From Falciphora oryzae (Eukaryota; Ascomycota; Sordariomycetes; Magnaporthales; Magnaporthaceae), in NCBI GenBank assembly GCA_000733355.1, contig JNVV01000006.1, positions 1,185,803 through 1,249,802 of the forward strand: a stretch of DNA of 64,000 bases. The letters are read 5' to 3'. The position numbers were made by a program, and so were the translations under genes. Positions 1 through 10,649 of this stretch are shown in pieces; positions within the stretch are counted from its first letter, which is position 1, and each line of letters begins with the position of its first letter. The notes beneath the pieces were generated by a model that was not told where the DNA came from, made no database searches, and saw only the letters and a program-made list of their open reading frames with translations.

Positions 1-482
1 AGCCATTTGCTTTTGGGAAGTGGTGTGGCGCGTGGGTGGTCTGGTCTGGCTTGTTCGTTACCAAAAGCGGAAGGTCGTAGAATCGAGGAAGGCAACGATG
101 CAATGATGAAGAGCATTAGAACTTGCACTCACAATGGAATTCCCAGGAAAGGAGCTTCCGACCCCTAATTTGGCTGTGGCCACTTCGAGTTTTAATCGTT
201 CATCCCGCATCGCGTTCAAAGATGTGCGCGCGATTTCAAATGCGTGTCGCTGACGAATTGCCCCGGTCGTTCCGTCAGATGACGTTGGTGGCCCAGTGCC
301 GACCACTTTCCATAGCCGCCATATTCGAAATACATAGGCTCACCGACCGGGCAACCTCGGGTCCATTGGTCTTTGATCTCCAGCCCTAATTCTTTCAGTA
401 AGGCTAACTGTCCTCAACACCTCAACCCCATCCTTGTGCCAGGCCCTCAATTAGTAGTAGCTGGTGGAAGCATACCTAGAAA
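1..482. other. Intergenic, left edge
   Basis: I see no gene here. The short open frames on both strands have no family motif and no coding-like composition. The last 100 bases or so must hold the promoter and leader of the glutathione S-transferase gene. Confidence 0.6.
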
Positions 483-1462
483 ATGGCGACGGCGGAAAAC
501 AAGCCCATCATCAAGCTTCATTGGTGCGTTCTTCTAATCAAAGGCTCAGCTGCTGTAACCACTATGTGTCCGATTCGTGCCGGCTAACAAGTTTTGATCA
601 TACCGTTGAAAAGGCTCAATGGCTCCCGTGCCCAGGGGATCTTGTTTCTCCTCGAGGAGTTGGAAGTGCCGTATGAGCTGCAGGTTTACCACCGGACCAA
701 GGACATGCTCGCGCCGCCCGAGCTTGCAGAGCTCCACCCGCTGGGCAAATCACCCGTTGTAACCATCACGAGACCGGACTCGTCGACGGCGCCGCTGGTG
801 TTGGCAGAGTCGGGCTTCATAGTTGACTACCTCTGCGACCACTTCGGCGCGGGTAAAAGCCTCGTGCCGAAGCGCTGGAAGGACGGTCAGGAGGGCAAGC
901 CCGGGGGCGAGACGGAGGAGTGGCTACGGTTTCGCTATTTGCTGTATTACCCAGAGGGGAGTCTTGCGCCGTACCTCCTCATGGCGCTCCTACTTGGTAG
1001 TAAGTCTCCAGTCGAGTCATCTCATAGTTGGCTTTTTTTTTTTTTTTTTTTTTTTTGTCCCGTTCTCTCAAGAGCCGGACCTTAACTGCCAGATCAACAG
1101 GTCTCAAAGGACCTAGGATACCGTTCCTGGTCAGACCAATCACGTCGGCGGTGGCTTCGCGGGTCATGGACTTCCTGGTGGTCCCCAACTTGAAGAGGCA
1201 GCTTGGGTTCCTGGAGAAGCAGCTCGAGACGTCGCCTGGCGGCGGTGAATACCTCTGCGGCAAGGACCTGACGGCGGGGGACATCGCGCTGGCGTTCCCT
1301 ATCCTGTGGGCAAAGACCGAGTTTGCGGGCATGGGCTTGACGGAAGCGGCCTTTCCCCGAGCCTTTGCCTATATGGAGCGGCTTGAGGCGCGGCCAGGGT
1401 GGAAGCGAGCGGCCGACAAGATCCGAGAGATCGAGGGCAGCTACTCTCTCTTGCCGCAGTGA
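483..1462 (+). CDS. Glutathione S-transferase, three exons
   Basis: Cytosolic GST, expected to conjugate glutathione to electrophiles. Exons 483-523, 614-996 and 1101-1462 give 261 residues. The first join rebuilds IKLHWLNGSRAQ, the start of the thioredoxin-like N-domain (about residues 9-95), which continues through a LLEELEVPYE helix and the HPLGKSPVV segment with its cis-proline. The second join rebuilds LLGLKGPRIPF in the all-helical C-domain, which ends with a GKDLTAGDIAL helix-capping segment. A start at 483 puts the fold at the usual distance from the N-terminus. It resembles the fungal Gtt1-like class (inference). Intron 2 contains an uninterrupted run of 24 T (1033-1056), well upstream of the acceptor. 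The family is certain; substrate and class are not. Confidence 0.88.
1033..1056 (+). repeat. Poly-T run (24 nt) inside GST intron 2
   Basis: Uninterrupted T run lying about 45 bases before the acceptor of the second GST intron, so it is too long and too far upstream to be an ordinary polypyrimidine tract. Comparable runs occur elsewhere in the window on the same strand. Confidence 0.9.
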
Positions 1463-2510
1463 GCCTCATGAGGGGGCTGGGTCTGGGTACCACGGTACTA
1501 CTGTTGAAGGATTGAGCCTGGGAGCCATAGCCACATTGTTAGCACAGATGTTCATACAAAATACGAGCACATAAGCAGCTGATGTCAGCTTCAATCTTCG
1601 CTCCGAGACCTGTCCTCAGCTGGGTGGGGCCCGGCCCGCTGATGCCCGCTCTAATTACAGGGGTTCAGTTGATTCCAGTGAGGCTGTCAGGCACCTGAAC
1701 TCAGGCTGTTGGTGCTCAGCGTTCACTGAGGGCCCCTCCCCCGCTTGACTGTATGGAGCCCAAGGATTCAGGCAGTCCCGGCCACATGCTTCCTTCACAT
1801 GGAAGCCGTCCGGTGGACAACCCACGCCAACCACAGGTGCCCCATGGATGCACATTTGACGACCCCTTGCTTACCGTCGCCGAGGTATCGTTTGACGGTA
1901 CCTTACTGAGGCGCTTGTGCTACCGTAACGGGGGCGACCTTTGGGCCCAAAAACAGCGTGCAGGGGCCCTTCCTTACCCAATGGACCGAAAGAGGCACGT
2001 AGCAACCCGCGATACCTAATCCGGCCGCCCCCCTGGGCTCCAGCTCCTTCCTGCATGCCCGCAGATCAGCGGCGTCCCTTTCAAAACAGGTGGAACATTT
2101 ATTTCAATCCAAGTCGGAGCCAGCTGTCAAGTCTGGGGACCTTGCGACACTTCAAAACAAGTTTTCACGCTTTCCGCCCGCCAGCCCGCATCCATGACGC
2201 CGTCTGTTGTGCAAGCCCTAGACGTCATCCATGTCACAAGCGGTCAGTGCGCCAACCTGGCCCTGTGGCCGGCTCCAATCACGGCTCCCGCAAATCGCGG
2301 TCTGTTGGAACAAGCTTCGGGCTGGATGCAAGGGGCAGCCCGTCTCGCGGGAAGCTCGGGCTGTCTGGCACAGCTGGAGCCGTGGCCCCTCCTCGAAGCA
2401 TAGAGAGGGAAGCCCAACCAGCGAGGAACTGGAGCTGACCTTGGCAGCCTACCTACTAGGACAACGACATTCGCAACACTGCTTGCTCTAGCGCCAACCC
2501 TGGGCTCATC
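1463..2510. other. Intergenic
   Basis: Space between two genes on the same strand, holding the GST 3' end and the promoter of the LCAT-like gene. Frames here show no recognisable motif, and I see no repeat or RNA gene. Confidence 0.6.
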
Positions 2511-5157
2511 ATGGAAATCGGGGCCGTCATGGAGAAACACGGGCAGCCTCTGGAGCCGGTGCCGGATCGAGACCGGCTCCAGGAGGAAGGGGACCGTGGA
2601 GAAGGGTCGTCACAGTCCCGGGCCTCCCGGAGCCGGAGTCAGCCGCAGCCGCAGCCTTCTTCACCTCGGCCGCCTCGGCCGGAGTTGACGGTGAAGTCTC
2701 CGCGGGAGCCAGATCCGGACGAGGAAGAGTTCGACGGTGATCAGGATGACGCACAATATCTGTTCCAGCCTGCCATAAGCCCCGTAGCCACACGCCTCAC
2801 CCTTCCTAAGACGCCAGCGGCTGAGAAGGCTGCCGCCATGGACCAAGCCCTCGACGGTTTCTTCGGTTCTTTCCCCGAGATTCCCGAGACGGCAATAACG
2901 CCCCGGGGCTCGCGGGTGGCTAGCGCACCCTTCCCGCGGCTCCCGGGCACTCCGCGCCAAGACGCGGCCGCCGGCGGAGTGCCGGGCAAACCGTCGGCTC
3001 TGGCTAGCGTGCTTAGCGACTCGAGACATCGCCGGGCTTCCTCGGTTGGGAGTGACGCTCTGAAGAAGCTATCCAAGGCTCTCCCTTCGATATCACTTCC
3101 TACGGGGTTCTTCCCTAATCTTCCCACCCCTTCATTCTTCTCGTCCTCGTCTTCGTCCTCAGCCTCCAACCGCCCTGGCGCCCTGCCACGCACTCCGTCA
3201 ATGCTACAGGAACAGCTTCAGATCCCAGCTGCGCCGCCGGAGATACAAGGTCCATCGCCGCAGCAGGCCGCAGATCCCGTGCGCCCTCCCCGGCCGCCGT
3301 CGGTCCGATCGTATAAGCTACAGAGGTCCACGTCAGCCGAGTCGGTTCTGTTCGCCACCTTATCTCGAGTGTCCTCATTCGGCGACGACGAGCGCTTCGG
3401 GAATGTCCGTGAGCAGGTCAACTCCCGTCTCAAGGCTGTTCTAGATAGTTTTGACCGGCCCTCGTTCAAGATGCCTCAGCTGCCTCAGCTGCCAAGTAAG
3501 TGGCCACCCATACCATAGAGCCCTGATCACCTGCTCATGGGGCCGCGTCGTGGACCTGCAAGACTGATCGACGGTCACGGCAGATCTGATATCCTCAGCC
3601 TCGTTCATGAAAGGCCCGTCTTCCATCGATGGCGCACTTACCCAGAGCCAAGTATCGCCGCCCGGACCGGCCTCTCTTGCGACAGCCACCAGCAGAGACG
3701 GGCTGTCGATGCTCGATGCCGTATTGGAAACTCTGGTCGGCGACGTCGTGGTCTTGGGCGGTTACAGGGGCTCTGTCTTGCGGTCGGCGGCGCCGCCACA
3801 CCCCCAGGTTTGGATACCCATGAAAGTCGGGCTGAATATGCGCAAAGTCAACCTTGAGGTCGGGCTTAGCCCAGAAGACGAGGAAGGAATGGACGATGTG
3901 ATATTTCCTTCGGCTATGCTGCAGAACATCGGGCCAGTAGACATCTCACGACGCCTCTTGCGTCGGATGCGCGAGAGCCCCAACGCCCGTGCTGGCAAGC
4001 TCAGAGTCCACGAGTTTGCCTACGACTGGCGGCTAAGCCCAGCACGCTCGTCACGCAGGATGGTACGCTTTTTGGAGGGGCTTAGATGCAACTCGGCTAG
4101 CACTCCCAAGGATCAGCGTGGCGCCCTCGTTTTGGCTCACAGCCTGGGAGGCATGATAACACGCCATGCCGTGAACCAGCGACCCGAGCTCTTCTCAGGT
4201 GTCGGCTACATCGGGGTCCCCCAGCGTTGCATCAACATATTGGGCCCCTTGCGCAATGGCGACGCGGTCCTGCTGAACGAGAAGGTCCTTACTGCAAACG
4301 TCACCTTCTCGTTCCGGACCAGCTTCGTGTTCCTGCCCGAGGATGGGTTCTGCTTCACGTCCAAGGACATGAAAGAATCGTATAACGTCGATTTTTACGA
4401 CGTAGACTCGTGGGTGAAATACAAGTTATGTCCAGTCGTGGACCCGACGACACAGGCTACGAAGGCTGCTGGCAAGCGCAACAGCGCTTTGGTCTCGCTG
4501 CGAGACCTCACCAGCACACTCTCAACCAACCTTCCCCTTCGTGGCAGGAGCGGCAGCGACGCGAACATCAGCCGCAAACCAGCTGCCGAAGCTGCCAAGG
4601 AGCGCGTCCTCGCGCCGCAGCTGGACTCGTCCTCGATAGCCGACAGCGGGAGGGGCGGCGGGCGGAGGGGATCGGCCGAGGCAGGGGCTTCACCGAAGCA
4701 GAACCCTTCAACGCCTCCCGAGGCCGGTGCGGACGACCAGTACGCCAAATCGTATGAGTACCTGAAGCGCACTCTGGCCGAGACGAAGCAGTTCCGGGCC
4801 GAGACGCAGCACATACCCGCCCTGAGCGAGGCCAATGCATACCCTCCTATGGCCGTCATGTACGGCAAAGATACGCCGACCGTGTATGCGGTCCGCGTGG
4901 CCTCCCGCGACGCCATAGCCGGGCCCGAGGTGTACGACGACCTCATCTTCCGCTCCGGAGACGGCGTCGTGCTCGCGCGCGAGGCCATGCTGCCCTCCGG
5001 CTTCCATGTTGTCCGTGGTGGGCGTGTGAGCACGGAAAAGGGGCACATCTCGATGCTCGGCGACTTTGCGGCCGTCGCCAGGGTGCTCGAGGCCCTCCTC
5101 AGGGGTCGCAGGAAAGGAATCGGCCTTGGCATCTCGTCGCCGGCGGCAGCCCCGTAA
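2511..5157 (+). CDS. LCAT-family lipase/acyltransferase-like protein with disordered N-terminus
   Basis: Exons 2511-3495 and about 3584-5157 give roughly 852 residues. Residues 1-330 are low-complexity (Pro/Ser/Arg-rich, with an eight-serine run) and likely disordered. The C-terminal half is an alpha/beta hydrolase of the lecithin:cholesterol acyltransferase type: VVVLGGYRGS near its start (oxyanion region), then VLAHSLGGM with nucleophile Ser515, and a late GHISML in which His816 fits the catalytic histidine. The acid residue cannot be placed by eye. A Ser/Gly-rich insert of about 100 residues lies between the core and the His segment. The acceptor at 3584 is preferred because an ACTGAT branch site lies just upstream; the acceptor at 3599 is also in frame and would drop five residues. 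No signal peptide or membrane helix is evident, unlike secreted LCAT or membrane-anchored PDAT. Substrate unknown. Confidence 0.82.
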
Positions 5158-5814
5158 AGCCGACAGTCGCCCTAGGGCAAATTACCTTGTTTCTTCTAGT
5201 GACTTTCTAGCTTTAAGATACTGGTTTCTGTCAGCATGCGGGGATGAATTCATGTGCAATAAATACGTCGTCATAAATGACCATATCTGTGTTCGGAAGT
5301 TCGGCAATCGGGTTTTTCTACATCAAAACTGCTAAGAAGTTGAAGCCATCCCAAATGGGATAGAATTACTGGATGGATGAGTAGGTGGACAGATCCTAGA
5401 ACCCAATGTTGAGGAGAAAGATGTATTAAAAATAAAAGCAGGCTCAAAAAAAAGGATAGAAAGGGTACTTCATGACTACCGTTAACGTTGCTCGCGTTCC
5501 AATCTCACAGGACTCGGTCGCCCGGTCCCGAAGTGTCCACTCGACATGCGATCGATGTAGGGGGCAGCTTATACAGAGTTGGCTTGTGTCTTTGGTTTGC
5601 CTGGTTTTTCATTCCACCTCTCGCTTTTCCCCCCAAGGGGTAACTCAATGCATTGCGAAAAATAGAACGGTAAAAGAAGGAGAGGGAAAAAAAAAAGAAA
5701 ATTAAAGTCAAGGGTGAGGAAAGGGGGGAGAAAGGGGGCTTGTCAAAGTAATGCGAGTAGACCGAATACTCAAGGGGCAGGTTACGCAGCTAGAACGCTC
5801 ATTTCTTCACGTTT
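5158..5814. other. Convergent intergenic spacer
   Basis: 3' flanks of the LCAT-like and 2EXR genes. AT-rich with A-rich stretches near 5415-5460 and 5685-5705. No gene seen. Confidence 0.6.
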
Positions 5815-7117
5815 TTAGCAGGCTTCCTGCGTCACGCGCAAAAAGGCGGCCTCCCTGAGCTCCTGGAACTTGATGACTGCGGACTGGTGTATCATGTCAA
5901 TCCTGCTCATCCGGTCGTAGCCGCAACCCGCTGGAGGCTGCTGCTGTCGCGGCTGCACGTGTCTGCCGTGCGGCGCCACATGGTCCGCGTATGTGCAATG
6001 GTGCGTTTTCCGCCTCTTGTGGCCGCTGATGCTGCTCTCCCCACCGTCCTCGCCCCCGCCCCCCTGGCTTGGAGACGCGGGAGGAGACGCGGAAGCAGAT
6101 TCTGGAAAGGCCAGAGGCATGATGCGGATCTGGGGCGGATCCCAGGCCGGGAACATTGCGCGCACGTCCTCGAGGGCCGAGCGCAGCTGCAACTCCAGCC
6201 GGCGGGGCGCACCAGACTCGGTGGTGATGGTGGTGGTAGCGGTCAGCCTGGGCGTGGCTGTGCAGCAAGGCACGAGAGCGGCGCCATCGGCACCGATGGG
6301 ATTCTCGTCGTGGGGGACAAAGACGAGCTCCCGGCAGGCGGGCAGACGGGCCCGCACGAGGCCGAGAAGCTCGCGGGCGGAGCAGGCGGCGTGGTCCGAG
6401 GGCGGCTCGTAGCGGGGCCTCACCGCGACCCCCGCGGCAGCGGCAGCAGCGGCGGCCGCGGTGGTGGTGGTGTCGACCCAGAGCAGGGCCTCGCTGAGGG
6501 CCAGGCGGCGGATCAGGCGCAGCTCGGCGGGCGGCGTGAGCGAGAGCACGGTGCGGAACTGGCCGTCCGAGGCCATGTAGCCGTCGCGGGCGCCGAAGAA
6601 GGGCAGGTCGCGCTCCGGGTCGAACAGGACCCGCCCGGGCAGCGACGCCGCCCCGAACGACGGCCGGTAGCGCCGCAGGGCCTCGCGCCGCGACTCGTGG
6701 CAGACGTGCAGCGTCGCGGGCGGCCGCGCCGTCGTCGTGCAGCCCGCCACGCCTCGCCGCTGCCGCCGCCGCCGGCGACTAGAGGCGTCTCTCGGCCCTG
6801 GTGGCTCTGCCCCGTCGCCATCGCCTCCTCCCCAGCGGAGGGGGACGATCCGCCCTTCTTCGAGGGCGAAGCTCCATATTTTAAGCCGTAGCTCCGGTGG
6901 TAGTCTCGGGAAACAGTGCTACATATAAAAACCATACCGCAGGAAGCAAGTAAGAGTCAGATTTAGTCATATATATTGACGTGGCGCGGATGAGGTGGCT
7001 CGCATGGCGCATACCTCTTGCGTAGGCAAGAGAAGTCGACAAGGGAAAGGCTGGACCTACAAAAGCCTGCCCGGTCGAGCCCCTGGTCAGGGGCGAGGCG
7101 TCCAAGAGAGGCTGCAT
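5815..7117 (-). CDS. 2EXR-domain protein
   Basis: Member of the fungal 2EXR family, whose function is not established. Exon 2 (6918-5815) opens with HCFPRLPPELRLKIW, the family's signature, followed by PPATLHVCHESRREALRRY and FDPERDLPFFG, all in the canonical order. An in-frame TAG precedes the signature and doubles as an intron acceptor, so an upstream exon is needed. The model uses exon 1 at 7117-7061 (19 codons, donor GTAGGT), which keeps phase and gives 386 residues. The body carries a run of nine alanines and, near the C-terminus, a Ser/Pro/Gly-rich stretch ending in the basic HKRRK. The signature and frame are certain; exon 1 is inferred from phase alone and the start could be elsewhere. 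Confidence 0.75.
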
Positions 7118-9880
7118 CCGTGCGTCGTCTAGTGACCCCCGAGGATCGCGATCATTCTAACATCCGACAGCGGCAAGGGAGCCGGACGAGGCAGAGCAGA
7201 CGAGGGCAGTCATCTGCAATGCGGCAGGGTTTGCGTGGTTTGACTGGCAGACGCCGGGGGCCAGGATGTGTGACGACGACCGATGGGGGAGGTCCAGGAG
7301 GGGCGTGCCTCGCCGTTACAGTGTCCAGTTCCACGGAGAGAGGGGGGACAGCTGCGCACTTATGAGAGGCTGCCCGCCGGGGAAGACGAGACCCGTCCAA
7401 GGCGGTGATGGGGAGGAGCGAAAGGTTGGACTGAGCCAGTGAGGGCCACCCGAGACAAAGAGGCTTCTCTGCGTAGGTGCCTACCCATGATGCCCCAAGT
7501 CGGGTAGGACAATGTATGTCGGCGTATGCGCATACAGGTTTGAGAGAGGTACCTAGAGAGGGCGCTGCGTCTCGGTGTATTTGCATGTATGACCGTCGGC
7601 AGGCACTGAGTATATAGGCAGGCCGGATCTCGCGGTGGGCTACGTGTGCCTGTGTGTACATACGAGGTGCGTGTTGGTTGCTACGGGCCGCTGGCCCTTT
7701 GGTCCCCCTCGAGAGGATTACCGGTCTAACTTGGGCGGCATGCACATGTAGGCACTAAGCTGCCAACGCACGGTATCGAGGCGTCTCTCCCATCCGTGGG
7801 TGGCCCATGCTAGCCGAAACCTTGTCGATTCCGGCGTAGTGGCGCCAAAAACAAGGGAAACCGGGGGGTCAAGGCCGGAGAGGGAGGAACGGGGCTTGGA
7901 GCAGCACACTGGACACCGTGCCGGCCTAGGTGGGAGAGGTTTGAGGTGATACGGATGTCGGGTCCCGAATACCCGGTTATCGTCGTTGGAACGATGGTGG
8001 GGATGACAACAACCGGCGTGGACATCCGTCCTCGTGTCGCTAGGTACGTACAGTGGTCCTCATGCTTTTGAAGTGGGTGGTCTACTTGGCAGGGCCATCT
8101 TTGGCAACGGATGCAGAGCAAAAGCTGCCAGCTGCTTGCGGGGCCAACGACGCTGGTCGTGAGGCGGCGGAACGGGTAGCTGCTGCCTTTTGACACGGAT
8201 GGGGAAAGGTGCAGCGCGAGACGGCCTCCCTGCGTATCTCCCTGGGCGGCCCGTCCCCTCTTTGGCCTGAGAGCTGTGCAGGCCGGCCGAGGCTCGAGAA
8301 CAAATCTGCCACCTATCACTAACCCAGCACTGAGTCAAGCCGGATCAACCAACACCAGACGAAACCAGTCGGGGCGAGCAAACAAACCCGCGCGCTCGCA
8401 AACAGCAGCGGGCATGGGCATGAGCACGGCAGCAGAGTGCCAAGCTGCTCTGTACCAAGTAGCGAGGGAGCTCAGCCGAGGTTGCACAAGACGGCTGCGC
8501 GGATGGCTGCAGGCCAATCGGTCCTTTGCAGCGACCCAAAGTGGCCCGGCTGGAGTGCCACAGAGGCCGGATGCGGCCGTTACCCCCGTTTGCCTGCCTG
8601 TTTTTTTTTCATCAGACGTCCTGTCCGGCCGCCTCGGGGCGCGGCAGCAGTCCTACGCGCTGCCCAGGGGAACAAGCGCCCGGCCTGGGCGATGCATACC
8701 GACGGAGCGGGCAGAAGGGTCCGCACGCTGTTACCATCTGGTAAACAGAGGCCAGGGACGATCGCCCGTGAGCGACCGTGTGCCAGTCAACGAAGTGCCA
8801 TGCCGAGACATTGCACGTCCAAGGGCGTGATCGAGTAGCACATGTTTACTGCCTTTGGAGGTAAGGCGGCTGGGCCGTGTCTGGCACAGGCCACTCGGAT
8901 CTGGGCTATCTGGATAGGTAGTGCCTGAGACCTTTCGCTTGGCAGGCGGGAAGTTGAGAGCACGGGCATTTGAGGTTCGGGGTCAACCGAGTGATGGACG
9001 GGCTTGGCTACGGTAGTCGCTCTCTCTGCATCTTGAAACAAAAGAAATCAATGGATGTGAGATTGGACCAAGATTGAAGACGCTGAGGTGAAGCCTGCAG
9101 CCCGTGCCGTGGCCCAAAAAAAACAACTAGACCCCTCCTAGCGTCTAGCAAAGTGTGATCAAGCATGCGGGCTGGCGGCGCTGGAGCCTTGATTGGCTGA
9201 CGACTGCCGCCCTTGGCTGCAGCCGCCCAATCAGGGCTGGGGCACAACCGCACCCGCCTATTCTGGGCCGCCCAATCTCACCCGCATCGAGAGCTCCAGC
9301 TTTGCCGCAAATCAAATCAGCTGCTCGCCCAAATTTAGAGGGCGCTAACGCAGGGTAGCTCGCGCGCATGCCGGCACACCATCTCGCCCGATGCGATGCT
9401 CCCCCACCTCCTTGGCCCTCCGCACGTTGCCTTGCCTGAGATTGCCCTGCAGTGCTTGCCTCTGCTCGGCTGCTGTTGCTATTCGTAGCCGGCAAGGATT
9501 GACGCCTGCCCTCCGTGTGAATTGGCGGCGCCTGTCGCGACCCCCTCCTCTCTGGAGTGTGCCAGCGCGCGCTTAAACCGGACCACCCACGGGCTGGAGA
9601 AGTGCTCCCGCCTCCAGGTATTTGTATAATTCGTTGCCCATCCATCTCTCCCTTTCCTTGTGTGGTCTCTATCTCGATATCTGTGCTTCAAGTTGAACTT
9701 CAGTTTCCTTCTCTTTTCCTTCATCACGACCACTTTCCTTTGTTCCCCTTTATTCCTTTCCTTCTTATTCTTTTCCCACTATCCTGTTCGTCGCATCCTA
9801 CTTCCTCTTACTCCTGGGGATTTTGACTTGCCCTCTCCTCTACTTGTCGCATCACCAAGTCGACGGTCACACAGTCCAAA
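7118..9880. other. Long divergent intergenic region
   Basis: About 2.8 kb between the divergent 2EXR and tetraspan genes. Frames here have no family motif. It contains a group of CCAAT pentamers (9192-9525) and a pyrimidine-rich leader-like tract from about 9640 to 9840 just before the tetraspan start. No RNA gene or transposon remnant recognised. Confidence 0.6.
9192..9525. promoter_or_regulatory. Cluster of four CCAAT/ATTGG pentamers
   Basis: ATTGG at 9192-9196, CCAAT at 9227-9231 and 9272-9276, and ATTGG at 9521-9525, about 360-690 bases upstream of the tetraspan gene. CCAAT is the site bound by the Hap2/3/5 complex. Binding here is inference from the motif alone. Confidence 0.4.
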
Positions 9881-10649
9881 ATGGCTCCCCAGCAGACCAA
9901 GGAGAAGAGGCCTTCTGCCTCGGACTTCGAGGTCGACTCGCAAGACCTGCACCTCCAGTCCAAGATGCGTGCCCTGCAGCGCGTCGACGGCGTGCGGACC
10001 GGTCTCACCCTGCTGGCCCTGCTCATGGGCATTGCCGTCCTGGGAATCTCGGCCGATACCCTGCACGTCTACGACGCCACCAGCGTGCCTCAGGAGATGC
10101 AGGATGTCCTCCCTCTGTGGCCGCAGGCCTTCAACCTGCGCCCGACCGTGGCTCTCGTGGCTGGCGCCGCCTTTGTTGTCATCACCAACATCATTTCCAT
10201 CATGTGCAGCCGCATCACTATTGTAAGCCACAACGCCGCCTCTCCAACGCTAGTCTTCGCCTGCTAACCCCCCGTCCTCCTTCTTCTAGATCCGGAACCG
10301 CGCCCTGGTCCACACCTCGCAGTCTCTAGCCGCGCCTGTAGTTGGTCTCATTGCCGCTGTCATCGCCATGATCTTCTTTTACGCCGTCAACGCGTCGACC
10401 TCGGAGGACACCCTCATCAGCTGGACCTGCCGCTGGCAGGCCCTCTCTATGACGGAGCGCCCCCACTTTGCCACCCTCTGTAAGGAGAGCTGGGCAGGCC
10501 TGTACCTGGCCATCCTGCTCATCCCTGTCGAGGCCGGCGTGCTCGCCGCCGCCGTGTGGCAGGCGAAGCTCGAGAAGTACACGAGCGCCTACACCTACGC
10601 CAGGGACTCGCGCACCCCCAGCCCGCAGCCTCCCCGTGAGACTGCCTAA
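9881..10649 (+). CDS. Four-transmembrane protein of unknown function
   Basis: Exons 9881-10222 and 10290-10649 give 233 residues. The intron has a clear CTAAC branch site at 10264-10268 and a CTAG acceptor. Four hydrophobic helices are visible at about residues 40-59, 88-113, 132-152 and 184-208, separated by a short first loop, a basic cytosolic-looking link (IRNRALVHTS) and a loop containing two cysteines. The N-terminus is charged (KEKRPSASDFEVD) and the tail is Ser/Pro-rich (DSRTPSPQPPRE). The layout resembles MARVEL- or tetraspan-like fungal membrane proteins, but no diagnostic motif is present, so no function is assigned. A long CT-rich leader precedes the start, as in well-expressed fungal genes. 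Confidence 0.8.

Noticed and set aside
3563..3583. Alternative acceptor at 3562 for the LCAT-like intron
   Set aside because: Gives an in-frame TGA immediately after the join.
4395..5132. 245-codon antisense frame over the LCAT-like gene
   Set aside because: Shadow of third-position GC bias; the sense strand has catalytic motifs.
5887..6891. Long plus-strand open frame (334 codons) opposite the 2EXR gene
   Set aside because: Mirror of GC-rich minus-strand coding; Gly/Arg-rich translation with no domain, while the minus strand carries the exact 2EXR signature.
8276..8838. Three overlapping plus-strand frames of 72-184 codons
   Set aside because: Same DNA open in several frames, no conserved segment; a composition effect.
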